Source: Acidobacteriota bacterium (GTDB taxonomy: Bacteria > Acidobacteriota > Vicinamibacteria > Vicinamibacterales > JAFNAJ01). From it: a stretch of DNA of 10,575 nt. The translations under genes and the position numbers were made by a program. Where the stretch lies: NCBI GenBank assembly GCA_017860085.1, contig JAFNAJ010000156.1, positions 1 to 10,575 of the forward strand, written 5' to 3'. How positions within the stretch are numbered: the first letter of the stretch is position 1; every line of letters begins with the position of its first letter. Below, piece after piece: positions 1 to 6,216 of the stretch. The notes under the pieces were generated by a model. The model did no database searches. It was not told where the DNA came from and was given only the letters and a program-made list of their open reading frames with translations.

Positions 1-441
1 GGCCGCCTGCGCTACCGCGAGGACGAGTTCCTCGACGAGCGCGGCCAGGTGACGAACTTCCGCGCCCGCCTCACGCTGACCGGCGAGGCCCGGGAAGCGC
101 AGTTCGGGTCGGTGCTGCTGTTCCGCTCACGATACCTCGCGCCGGCCACTCACTCGCGTCGGTTCTACCGCGAGTACTTCAAGCCGGCCGATGAGCGTGA
201 CGTGGAGAAGGAACGGCGCCGCTGGCTGGTGGCGTATCGGGGCGTCGAGTTCTACGTGCACCTCGACCGGTTGCTGAACCCCGCGGCCGACGGCTACTTC
301 CTCGAGGTGAAGTCCCGCACCTGGTCGCGGCGCGACGCCGAGGACAAGGCCGCCATCATTGCCGAGTTCCTCCTGCTCTTTGGAGCCCACCCGGACGACG
401 CGTTGAGCGACGGGTACGTCGATCTGGCTGGTCGGCGCTGA
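1..441 (+). CDS. CYTH-like domain protein, C-terminal part (5' end outside window)
   Basis: The reading frame is open from the first base and ends at TGA 439-441, giving about 146 residues of a longer protein. The visible part has alternating charged beta-strand-like segments: LRYREDEF near the left edge, then RARLTLTGE, then RRWLVAYRGVEFYVHLDR, and FLEVKSRTWSRRDAEDKA before a C-terminal helix. This pattern of RxR, K/R and E-x-K/E strands resembles the CYTH/triphosphate tunnel metalloenzyme fold (class IV adenylate cyclase, thiamine triphosphatase, inorganic triphosphatase), whose members bind a triphosphate and divalent metal in a beta-barrel tunnel. The usual ExExK signature belongs to the N-terminus and is not visible here, so activity cannot be judged. 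It converges on lutC with a 38-base gap and shows no functional link to it. Assignment is by pattern memory; an uncharacterised family sharing these strands is the alternative. Confidence 0.55.
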   Translation, partial: GRLRYREDEFLDERGQVTNFRARLTLTGEAREAQFGSVLLFRSRYLAPATHSRRFYREYFKPADERDVEKERRRWLVAYRGVEFYVHLDRLLNPAADGYFLEVKSRTWSRRDAEDKAAIIAEFLLLFGAHPDDALSDGYVDLAGRR

Positions 442-479
442 TCGTTCGATCGCTGGCCGAACCGTTTCTGTGCGGCGGC

Positions 480-1166
480 TCACCCCACCACGACGACGTG
501 GATCTCCCGTGGGCCGTGGACGCCACGGCTCAACGTGAACTCGATGTCGGCGGTGCGGCTCGGCCCCGTGATGACGACGAGGTTGCTGCCCCGACTCGCC
601 AGCGTGGGGTCGGCCGCGAGCGCGTGAGCCAGCGACGCCACGATCCGCTCGAGGCGAATCATCACAACGTGCACGGGCGGCAGTAGCGAGGCCAGCCGAC
701 CGCGCCCGGGACCGCAACCGAGCACGACTGACCCGGTGTCAGCCAGGCCGAAGTCGGCCCCCGTGATTCCCAGTGCACAGGTACCGATCTCGGCGAGGCT
801 GGATACGCGCTCGGGGCCCGCAAGCGCCACGTTCTGTGGCTTCTGGACGAGCCCGTCACGCTCCAGCGATGAGCTCGCCTCGCGGACCAGGTCGTCGTCA
901 CGCCACGCGAGGAACGACCGCGTGCCGTGGTCATCCGCAATCCGCTTCACGATCGCGACGGCCGCCTCGACATCCGGGGCTCGGTGGACGTGGCCGGCAA
1001 GGCTCTCGAGTTCGTGCGCGAAGCGCTCGATGAGCACGGCCGGCGCCACGGTGTCGGCCGCCTGCACGAAGCGACCCGGATGCGGTGCGGCCGCCTCGGG
1101 GAGGAAGCCCGCTGCGGAAGCCCGATCGAGGGCGGCGCGCATCCGCTCACGCTCGGTCGTGTTCAT
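480..1166 (-). CDS. lutC: LutC, LUD-domain subunit of L-lactate oxidation complex
   Basis: This 228-residue protein matches the LutC/YkgG family (usual length about 220-240) and is a single LUD domain. Family landmarks are GITGADFGLADTGSVVL in the middle, the LLPPVHVVMI strand, and the C-terminal ITGPSRTADIEFTLSRG followed by HGPREIHVVVVG. With LutA and LutB it forms the cytoplasmic enzyme that oxidises L-lactate to pyruvate, known from Bacillus subtilis and Campylobacter; the exact role of LutC within the complex is unsettled. The ATG at 1164-1166 overlaps the lutB TGA (four shared bases), implying translational coupling. A GGAGGG ribosome binding site at 1171-1176 lies four bases upstream. 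It is the last gene of the operon. The stop at 480-482 faces the CYTH-like gene, and no convincing terminator hairpin is visible in the 38-base gap. Confidence 0.93.
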   Translation of the reverse strand: MNTTERERMRAALDRASAAGFLPEAAAPHPGRFVQAADTVAPAVLIERFAHELESLAGHVHRAPDVEAAVAIVKRIADDHGTRSFLAWRDDDLVREASSSLERDGLVQKPQNVALAGPERVSSLAEIGTCALGITGADFGLADTGSVVLGCGPGRGRLASLLPPVHVVMIRLERIVASLAHALAADPTLASRGSNLVVITGPSRTADIEFTLSRGVHGPREIHVVVVG

Positions 1167-2575
1167 CGCGCCCTCCGGCGCTCGGCCCAGAGGGCCGAAA
1201 ACGGTCGACGAGCAGGGGCAGGGAAATCACGGTGCGCCGTCCATCCTGACAGCGGCCACGGCAACCGTGCCATCCAGCCCTGGCGCGCGAGCGGCGCGCT
1301 GGCGACTCCAACCGCCCTGAGCGCGGCACGGTACGCGCGTGGGCGGGACGCCAGCCATGCGTGGGCCTTCACGCCGAGCCGTATCCACCCCGGGCCCAGG
1401 CCCTGTTGCACGCTGCTGGTGCGCAGCGCCACGAGCATTCGGGGGATGTCGATGCGCACCGGGCACACGTCGCGGCACGCGCCGCACAGGGTGCTCGCCT
1501 GCGGCAGGTCGGGGGCGGCGGCGAGCCCATGAAGACCCGGCGTGAGTACCGAGCCGAGCGGCCCCGGGTAGACGCTGTCGTACGTGTGGCCTCCGACCCG
1601 TTGATACACGGGACAAATGTTCAGGCAAGCGCCGCAGCGAATGCAGTAGAGGATCTCCGCGAGCTCACCGGCCAGCAGCGTGGAACGGCCGTTGTCCACC
1701 AGCACCACGTGCAACTCACGAGGGCCATCGACCTCGCCATCACGCCGAGGGCCGGTGACGATGTTCGTGTAGACCGACAGCTTCTGGCCGGTCGCGCTCC
1801 GCGCGAGCAGCCGCAGCATCACTTCGAGATCGTCGACGGTGGGCACGATCCGCTCGATGCCCATCAGCGCCACGTGGAGTGGCGGCGTGGTCGTCGTGAG
1901 TCGGCCGTTGCCCTCGTTGGTGACCGTGACAATACTGCCCGTGGATGCGACGCCGAAGTTGACGCCGCTCACACCGATGTCGGCCGCGAGGAACTCCCTG
2001 CGCAGTAACCGGCGGGCAAACGCCGTCATTGCCGGGATGTCGGCCACGTCCTGCTCGGCGGCGCCCAGTCGCTGGCGGAACAGGACGGCCACGTCTTCGC
2101 GCGTCCAGTGAACAATCGGCGTGATGATGTGCGACGGTCGATCGCGGGCCAGCTGCACGATGAACTCGCCGAGGTCGGTCTCGACGACCCTGATGCCCGC
2201 CTGCTCGAGCGCGTGGTTCAGCTCGATCTCCTCGCTCAGCATCGACTTCGACTTGACGACGAGCCTGGCGGCGCGACGGGTCGCGATCTCGACCACGACG
2301 GCCACCGCGTCGGCGGCCGTCGTGGCCCAGTGCACCGTCCCGCCGAGGGCCTCGACCTGGACTGCGAACTGATCGAGGTAGCGACCGAGGTGCCGCAGCG
2401 TGTGGGCCCGGACGCGTCGGGCGTGGTCGCGCAGGGCGTCAGCGTCCGGGAGCTCGGCTAACGCGGCCGCACGCCCTGCTTGCAGGCGCCCGGTCGTGAA
2501 CCGAAGCGCCTCGCCGAGCTTGGCATCGGCGGCGGCTGCCGCTGCGCGTCGGTCGAAGGCGGGTGCCTGGCTCAC
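1163..2575 (-). CDS. lutB: LutB, iron-sulfur and LUD-domain subunit of L-lactate oxidation complex
   Basis: This 470-residue protein is close to B. subtilis LutB in length and layout. An N-terminal LUD domain covers roughly residues 60-300, with SKSMLSEEIELNHALEQAGI near 110-127 and GVSGVNFGVASTGSIVTVTN near 201-220. A ferredoxin-like segment follows: Cys311-x2-Cys314-x2-Cys317-x3-Cys321, then Cys364-x2-Cys367-x3-Cys371. These should hold 4Fe-4S clusters that relay electrons from lactate oxidation. The C-terminus has the WTAHRDFPAP segment typical of the LutB tail domain (DUF3390 type). The start is GTG at 2573-2575, which shares GTGA with the lutA stop, so the two genes are probably coupled; only a weak GGGG stands in for a Shine-Dalgarno. 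No cluster ligand appears to be missing compared with B. subtilis LutB as I recall it. Confidence 0.95.
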   Translation of the reverse strand: MSQAPAFDRRAAAAAADAKLGEALRFTTGRLQAGRAAALAELPDADALRDHARRVRAHTLRHLGRYLDQFAVQVEALGGTVHWATTAADAVAVVVEIATRRAARLVVKSKSMLSEEIELNHALEQAGIRVVETDLGEFIVQLARDRPSHIITPIVHWTREDVAVLFRQRLGAAEQDVADIPAMTAFARRLLRREFLAADIGVSGVNFGVASTGSIVTVTNEGNGRLTTTTPPLHVALMGIERIVPTVDDLEVMLRLLARSATGQKLSVYTNIVTGPRRDGEVDGPRELHVVLVDNGRSTLLAGELAEILYCIRCGACLNICPVYQRVGGHTYDSVYPGPLGSVLTPGLHGLAAAPDLPQASTLCGACRDVCPVRIDIPRMLVALRTSSVQQGLGPGWIRLGVKAHAWLASRPRAYRAALRAVGVASAPLARQGWMARLPWPLSGWTAHRDFPAPARRPFSALWAERRRAR

Positions 2576-3309
2576 GGCTCAGCCCCGAGCACGTCCGCGA
2601 GGTGAACGACCCGCACACGACTGCCGCGCCGCCTCAGGCCGCCGGCAATATGCAGTCCACAGCTCAGGTCGGTGACGACGATCGTGTCGGCGCCAGACGC
2701 TTCGATCGCGTCGAGCTTCCGCTGGAGCATGGCGCCCGAGACGCCCGGCATCTTGACCGCGAACAATCCCCCGAATCCGCAGCAGACGTCGGCCTCGGAC
2801 AGGGGAACCCGCGTGAGTCCGTCGACACCGTCGAGCAGCTGCTCGGGCTGGCGACGGACACCGAGACCCCGCAGGCCGTGGCACGACGCGTGATAGGCCA
2901 CGTGCCCGGTCCCACGGGCGTCGACGACCTCGAGGCCGAGCACGTCGACCAGGAACTGGCTCAACTCGTAGCATCGCGAGGCCAGCTGCCTCGCGCGCTC
3001 GGCGTACCGCGCGTCGTCGGCAAGCAGCCGCGGATACTGGTGAACGATCATGTCCGTGCACGAGCCGGACGGCACGATCACAGGGGCATCGTCCACCGTG
3101 AGCAGGTCGACGGTCCGACGCGCCAGTGCAGCCGCCTCCATCGCGAACCCGCCATTCAGTTGCGGTTGCCCGCAGCACGTCAGGCCGTCCGGGCATTCGA
3201 CCTCGAGGCCGAGACGCTCGAGCAGATCGACCACGGCAAGCCCCGTCCTCGGCGCAAACGCGTCGACGAGGCAGGTGACGAAAAGCTGCACGCGGGTGAT
3301 CCGTGACAT
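2572..3309 (-). CDS. lutA: LutA, CCG-domain iron-sulfur subunit of L-lactate oxidation complex
   Basis: This 245-residue protein (family about 240) carries the two cysteine-rich CCG domains of the LutA/GlpC/HdrB group. Domain one has Cys13 in FVTCLVDAF, Cys45-Cys46-Gly47 (GLTCCGQPQ) and Cys84 (PSGSC). Domain two has Cys143 (YHASCH), Cys176-Cys177-Gly178 (DVCCGFGG) and Cys217. Such motifs bind an unusual iron-sulfur cluster used in electron transfer. LutA works with LutB and LutC to convert L-lactate to pyruvate. The frame stays open upstream to an ATG at 3466-3468. I chose ATG 3307-3309 because the family starts a few residues before LFVTCLVD and because the likely promoter lies at 3356-3384, inside the longer version. 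The leader just upstream is pyrimidine-rich with no Shine-Dalgarno. It is the first gene of lutABC; no lactate permease or LutR/LldR-type regulator is in the window. Confidence 0.94.
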   Translation of the reverse strand: MSRITRVQLFVTCLVDAFAPRTGLAVVDLLERLGLEVECPDGLTCCGQPQLNGGFAMEAAALARRTVDLLTVDDAPVIVPSGSCTDMIVHQYPRLLADDARYAERARQLASRCYELSQFLVDVLGLEVVDARGTGHVAYHASCHGLRGLGVRRQPEQLLDGVDGLTRVPLSEADVCCGFGGLFAVKMPGVSGAMLQRKLDAIEASGADTIVVTDLSCGLHIAGGLRRRGSRVRVVHLADVLGAEP

Positions 3310-3355
3310 GACGCGGCGGGCGGAGGGGGCGAAGGACGCGGACGCCGTCGTGCGC

Positions 3356-3384
3356 GTTGTAGCACGGTGGCCGAGCGTTGCCAA
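3356..3384 (-). promoter_or_regulatory. Predicted sigma70-like promoter of lutABC
   Basis: Read on the - strand, TTGGCA (3384 to 3379) is followed by a 17-base spacer and TACAAC (3361 to 3356). These match the -35 and -10 consensus at 5/6 and 4/6 positions. Transcription would start near 3349, giving a leader of about 40 bases before the lutA ATG. The position also supports the short LutA start. It stands back to back with the phaR promoter, with 28 bases between the two -35 boxes. It is predicted from sequence alone. Confidence 0.6.
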
Positions 3385-3412
3385 CCAGGGCTGGAAACGC
3401 CGCCCGACTTCC

Positions 3413-3441
3413 TTGACACCCTTGCCGCGGCGCGGTATCAT
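3413..3441 (+). promoter_or_regulatory. Predicted strong sigma70-like promoter of phaR cluster
   Basis: A perfect TTGACA -35 box (3413-3418), an ideal 17-base spacer and TATCAT as -10 (3436-3441, 5/6 to TATAAT) stand out in otherwise GC-rich DNA. Transcription should begin near 3448, about 52 bases before the phaR GTG and right at the edge of the palindrome at 3449-3471. It probably drives phaR and the closely spaced genes behind it. It is predicted from sequence alone. Confidence 0.72.
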
Positions 3442-3448
3442 CCGTCTG

Positions 3449-3471
3449 GAATTGCCGCAGTGCGGCAATTC
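3449..3471. promoter_or_regulatory. Perfect 23-base palindrome at phaR start site, candidate operator
   Basis: The arms GAATTGCCGCA (3449-3459) and TGCGGCAATTC (3461-3471) are exact reverse complements around one central G. The element starts about one base after the predicted +1 of the phaR promoter, an ideal place for a repressor to block transcription. PhaR proteins of proteobacteria repress their own gene and phasin genes and bind TGC/GCA-containing sites, and each arm here contains TGC and GCA triplets. As RNA it could instead form a 5'-terminal stem-loop that stabilises the message. The palindrome is seen directly; its function is inferred. Confidence 0.65.
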
Positions 3472-3500
3472 GTGGGCATCCTGCGGTCAGGAGCAGCAAC

Positions 3501-4034
3501 GTGATCAGGCTCATCAAGCGCTACGGCAGCCGCAAGCTGTACGACACGGAGGAGAGCCGCTACGTCTCGCTCGAGGAGATTGGCGACTGGGTCCGTGGGG
3601 GTCAGCACGTGCAGGTGCTCGACAATCAGACGGGGGAAGACGTCACCGCCAACACCCTCACGCAGGTGATGCTCGACGAGGGGAAGCGCGGCTCGTCTGC
3701 GATTTCGAGCGACTTCCTGCATGACCTGATTCGCCGCGGCGAGCACGTGGTCTCGTCGGGGGTCCAGTCGCTGCAGCAGGGGATGGACATGCTGTTGCAG
3801 GCGGGCGTCGACCGCGTCCCGCCCCTTCGCCAGCTGCGCGACGAGACCGAGGACCTGCGCAAACGCCTCGAGACCCTCGAAGCCATGATTGAGGATCTCG
3901 AGGGGCGCGAGGCCGGCGAGGCGTCGCGGTTCTCCCCCGACGGGAAGAGTGAGCATGCGGCCAAGGTGACGGCGCGCGAGTCTGCGAAGTCGGCCGCCGC
4001 GCGCGCGGCCAGCCGGAAGAGGAAAGGGGTATGA
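3501..4034 (+). CDS. phaR: PhaR, polyhydroxyalkanoate synthesis regulator
   Basis: This 177-residue protein begins with the conserved PHB/PHA accumulation regulator DNA-binding domain (residues about 2-64): RLIKRYGSRKLYDTEESRYV, then LEEIGDWVRGG and TGEDVTANTLTQVM. A middle segment (about 65-105) corresponds to the accumulation-regulator repeat region. Residues about 108-138 form a likely coiled coil, and the last 25 residues are an Ala/Lys/Arg tail. In proteobacteria PhaR represses phasin genes and its own gene, and is released by binding PHA polymer, so phasin supply follows granule formation. The start is GTG at 3501-3503, with AGGAG (3489-3493) seven bases upstream; the domain begins at residue 2, so no longer start is needed. 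A palindrome at its transcription start suggests autoregulation. The TGA overlaps the next gene's ATG by four bases. Recognition of the DNA-binding domain is secure; PHA-specific function is inferred from the family and neighbours. Confidence 0.92.
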   Translation: MIRLIKRYGSRKLYDTEESRYVSLEEIGDWVRGGQHVQVLDNQTGEDVTANTLTQVMLDEGKRGSSAISSDFLHDLIRRGEHVVSSGVQSLQQGMDMLLQAGVDRVPPLRQLRDETEDLRKRLETLEAMIEDLEGREAGEASRFSPDGKSEHAAKVTARESAKSAAARAASRKRKGV

Positions 4035-4423
4035 CGATGACGATGGTGCAACAGTTCGAGACGATGGCGCGGACGGTCACGCACGACGTGACGAGCGCCG
4101 GCCGCCAGCTGTGGTTTGCCGGCCTCGGCGCGGTCGGGATGGCGGGGACGACCTCCACGGCGCTCTTCGACATGCTGGTCGAGGAGGGGAAGCGGTACCA
4201 GCACCGGGAGATGAAGCGGGTCGACAAGGTGATCGGCCAGGCGACGACCTCATTCGAGGGCATGCAGAAGATGCTCGAGGACAACGTCCAGGCGACGACC
4301 AAGTTGGCGCTCAACAAGCTGGGCATGCCGACGCGCAGGGACGTGGCTGAGCTGTCGCGGCGCGTCGAGTTGCTGACGACCAAGCTGCATCAGGTGAGCG
4401 CGCCAAGGGCGCGGAGGCGCTGA
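4031..4423 (+). CDS. Phasin family protein (PHA granule-associated), first copy
   Basis: This small 130-residue helical protein fits the poly(hydroxyalkanoate) granule-associated (PhaI/PhaF-type) phasin family. The hallmarks are RQLWFAGLGAVGMA at residues 25-38, LFDMLVEEGKRYQ at 45-57, a long amphipathic helix, and LGMPTRRDVAELSRRVELL near 97-115. Phasins coat the granule surface and control its number and size, and PhaF-type members also bind DNA through basic tails; here the end is short but basic (APRARRR). The start lies in an ATGA overlap with phaR. Two more in-frame ATGs at 4037 and 4043 are possible; AGAGGA at 4018-4023 is best spaced for the first. It is followed after one base by a second phasin-like gene that shares the WFAGLGA motif but little else, so the pair looks like an old duplication. 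Confidence 0.83.
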   Translation: MTMTMVQQFETMARTVTHDVTSAGRQLWFAGLGAVGMAGTTSTALFDMLVEEGKRYQHREMKRVDKVIGQATTSFEGMQKMLEDNVQATTKLALNKLGMPTRRDVAELSRRVELLTTKLHQVSAPRARRR

Positions 4424-4424
4424 C

Positions 4425-4790
4425 GTGGCTACCGTGACCAAGGAACTGGCAGACGTGCCGGCCGACGTGCTGGAGGCGGCGCAGAAGGTCTGGTTCGCAG
4501 GGCTCGGGGCGCTCGCGATGGCCCAGGACGAGGGTGGGAAGTTCTTCTCGCTGCTCGTGGAGCGGGGCCAGGAGATCGAGAAGGCTGGCGAGGCGTCGGT
4601 GGCCGCGATGCGGAAGCAGGCGACCTCGACGCCGGTCGACGTCTGGAGGAAGGTGCAGGCGCTCGTCGACGCGCAGGTCACCGGGGCGCTCCACCGCCTC
4701 GATGTCCCGACGCAAGGCGAGCTGGCGGCCCTGACGAAGAAGATCGAGCATCTCACCGCCAGCATCGAAGGGTTGAAGTCCCGGCGCTAG
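4425..4790 (+). CDS. Phasin family protein, second copy
   Basis: This 121-residue all-helical protein shares the same plan as the preceding gene: KVWFAGLGALAMAQDEGGKF at residues 21-40, LLVERGQEIE at 43-52, and a C-terminal LDVPTQGELAALTKKIEHL at 91-109 that should form a coiled coil. It fits the PhaI-type phasin family and should sit on PHA granules. Compared with the first copy it has an acidic N-terminal extension (ELADVPADVLEAAQ) that is typical of these proteins and lacks the basic C-terminal run. The start is GTG at 4425-4427, one base after the upstream TGA, with GGAGG at 4413-4417 seven bases ahead, so translation is probably coupled. The two copies may make hetero-oligomers or have separate roles; the sequence does not settle which. 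Confidence 0.83.
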   Translation: MATVTKELADVPADVLEAAQKVWFAGLGALAMAQDEGGKFFSLLVERGQEIEKAGEASVAAMRKQATSTPVDVWRKVQALVDAQVTGALHRLDVPTQGELAALTKKIEHLTASIEGLKSRR

Positions 4791-4821
4791 CGCCTGTGCG
4801 CTTCGGCTCACGGGCACCCAC

Positions 4822-6165
4822 ATGCTGACGAGCGGCGCGCAGAACCACTCGCACCGGGTGGGCTTGGCCCTGGCCGGTGGCGGTCCGGAGGGCGCGGTCT
4901 ACGAGATCGGCGTCCTCCGGGCGCTCGACGAGGCGTGCGACGGGGTGGACTTCACCACGCTCCCCGTGTACGTCGGCGTGAGCGCCGGCGCGTTCATCGC
5001 GTCCAACCTCGCCAACGGCATCACCACCGCGCAGAACGTCCGAGCGATCGTCAAGCACGAGCCGGGCGAGCACCCGTTCGTGCCGCAGACGTTTTTCACG
5101 CCTGCCGTTGGCGAGTGGCTCCGACGCACGCTCATGACGCCAGCCCTGCTGGTGGAAGCGATGTGGGAGTACGTCCGCCAGCCTCAGGACCTCACGCTGC
5201 TCGAATCGCTGCTGCGGCTGTCGCGGGCGCTGCCCGTCGGGCTGTTCGACAACCGGCCGATCCGCGACTACCTGCACAAGATCTACACGATGCACGGCCG
5301 CACCGACGACTTCCGGAAACTGAAGTCGCGCGTCTACATCGTCGCGACCGAGCTCGACTCGGGTCGCGCGGTGCGATTCGGTGACGCGGGCTACGATCAC
5401 ATTCCCATCTCGACCGCCGTGCAGGCCAGCTCGGCGCTGCCCGGGCTCTATCCGCCGGTGGAGATCGAGGGGCGGCACTACGTCGACGGCGTGCTGCTCA
5501 AGACGCTGCACGCGTCCGTCGCCTTGGAAGCCGGGGCGCAACTCGTGCTGTGCGTGAACCCGATCGTCCCGGTCGACACGCTGCGGGCCGACGAAGCGGC
5601 GAGGGTGCCGCGGACCCTGACGGAATTCGGCCTGCCGACCGTGCTGTCGCAGACGTTCCGCACGCTGATCCACTCGCGGCTCACGGTCGGTATGAAAGCC
5701 TACAAGCCGCGGTACCCCGGGCAGGACACGATCATGTTCGAGCCGCAGCCCGACGACTACCGGATGTTCTTCACGAACATCTTCAGTTTCTCGTCGCGCA
5801 AGGAGCTGTGCGAGTACGCCTACCGGGCCACGCGCCGCGACCTGTTGCGGCGGTACGCCGAGATCGCGCCCATCCTGAAGCGGCACGGGATCCGGCTGCG
5901 TCGAGACGTTCTCATGGATCCACGGCGTGACCTGTGGGCCGGCGTCGGGCTGAAGGGCGGCGATCGACGCGACCGCGTGGCCGGCGACCTGCCGATGGCG
6001 ACCACACTCGACCGTGCGCTGGAGTCGCTCGACGCCTGGGTCGTCGTGGAGCAGGCCCATCGCGAACAACGAGGCATGGAGCGGGCAGCGGCCAGGCGGA
6101 CGCCGGCGCGAGCCGGTGCGTCAAGGCGATCCCCTGCGCGACGGGTCGGGGCGCCGACCCGCTAG
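4822..6165 (+). CDS. Patatin-like acyl hydrolase, candidate PHA granule depolymerase
   Basis: This 447-residue cytoplasmic protein has no signal peptide. It has the patatin Ser-Asp dyad: glycine-rich oxyanion loop GGGPEGAVYEIGVL (residues 19-32), nucleophile Ser54 in GVSAG (52-56) and Asp222 in YVDGV. The loop has Pro-Glu where many patatins have a hydrophobic residue plus Arg/Lys, and DG is followed by Val instead of Gly/Ala. I recall a bacterial subfamily with GGGPxGAxYEIG loops, so this may be normal for the group. Residues about 230-385 are a subfamily region (MFFTNIFSFSSRKELCEYAY), and the last 35 residues are a low-complexity Arg/Ala/Pro tail. Patatins hydrolyse acyl ester bonds, usually of lipids. 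A patatin-like granule protein of Haloferax mediterranei is a PHA depolymerase, and the placement 31 bases after two phasin genes suggests the same role here. The ATG has no clear Shine-Dalgarno. Phospholipase is the alternative. Confidence 0.88.
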   Translation: MLTSGAQNHSHRVGLALAGGGPEGAVYEIGVLRALDEACDGVDFTTLPVYVGVSAGAFIASNLANGITTAQNVRAIVKHEPGEHPFVPQTFFTPAVGEWLRRTLMTPALLVEAMWEYVRQPQDLTLLESLLRLSRALPVGLFDNRPIRDYLHKIYTMHGRTDDFRKLKSRVYIVATELDSGRAVRFGDAGYDHIPISTAVQASSALPGLYPPVEIEGRHYVDGVLLKTLHASVALEAGAQLVLCVNPIVPVDTLRADEAARVPRTLTEFGLPTVLSQTFRTLIHSRLTVGMKAYKPRYPGQDTIMFEPQPDDYRMFFTNIFSFSSRKELCEYAYRATRRDLLRRYAEIAPILKRHGIRLRRDVLMDPRRDLWAGVGLKGGDRRDRVAGDLPMATTLDRALESLDAWVVVEQAHREQRGMERAAARRTPARAGASRRSPARRVGAPTR

Positions 6166-6216
6166 CGGTTCCGCCCGTACGGTCTGCCTTGCGGCGCAGC
6201 CGGGCAGGAGCGTGAC

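Noticed and set aside
440..451. Small inverted repeat GATC-GTTC-GATC after the CYTH-like gene as a terminator
   Set aside because: The stem is only four to five bases and no T-run follows.
3310..3468. N-terminal extension of lutA to an upstream ATG at 3466-3468
   Set aside because: The extra 53 residues do not resemble any LutA, the predicted lutA promoter lies inside this stretch, and the family starts just before the FVTCLVD motif.
4789..4802. Hairpin AGCGC-CTGT-GCGCT between the second phasin and the patatin gene as a terminator
   Set aside because: The five-base stem is weak with no T-run, and the close spacing suggests transcription continues into the patatin gene.
4753..6069. Long - strand open frame (438 residues) opposite the patatin gene
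   Set aside because: It is an antisense shadow produced by high GC content, rich in Arg/His/Val/Gln with no recognisable domain, while the + strand frame has clear patatin motifs.
6190..6198. TGC-GGC-GCA motif upstream of the aldehyde dehydrogenase as a second PhaR site
   Set aside because: Such a short TGC-N3-GCA motif is expected often by chance in DNA this rich in G and C, and no promoter is seen beside it.
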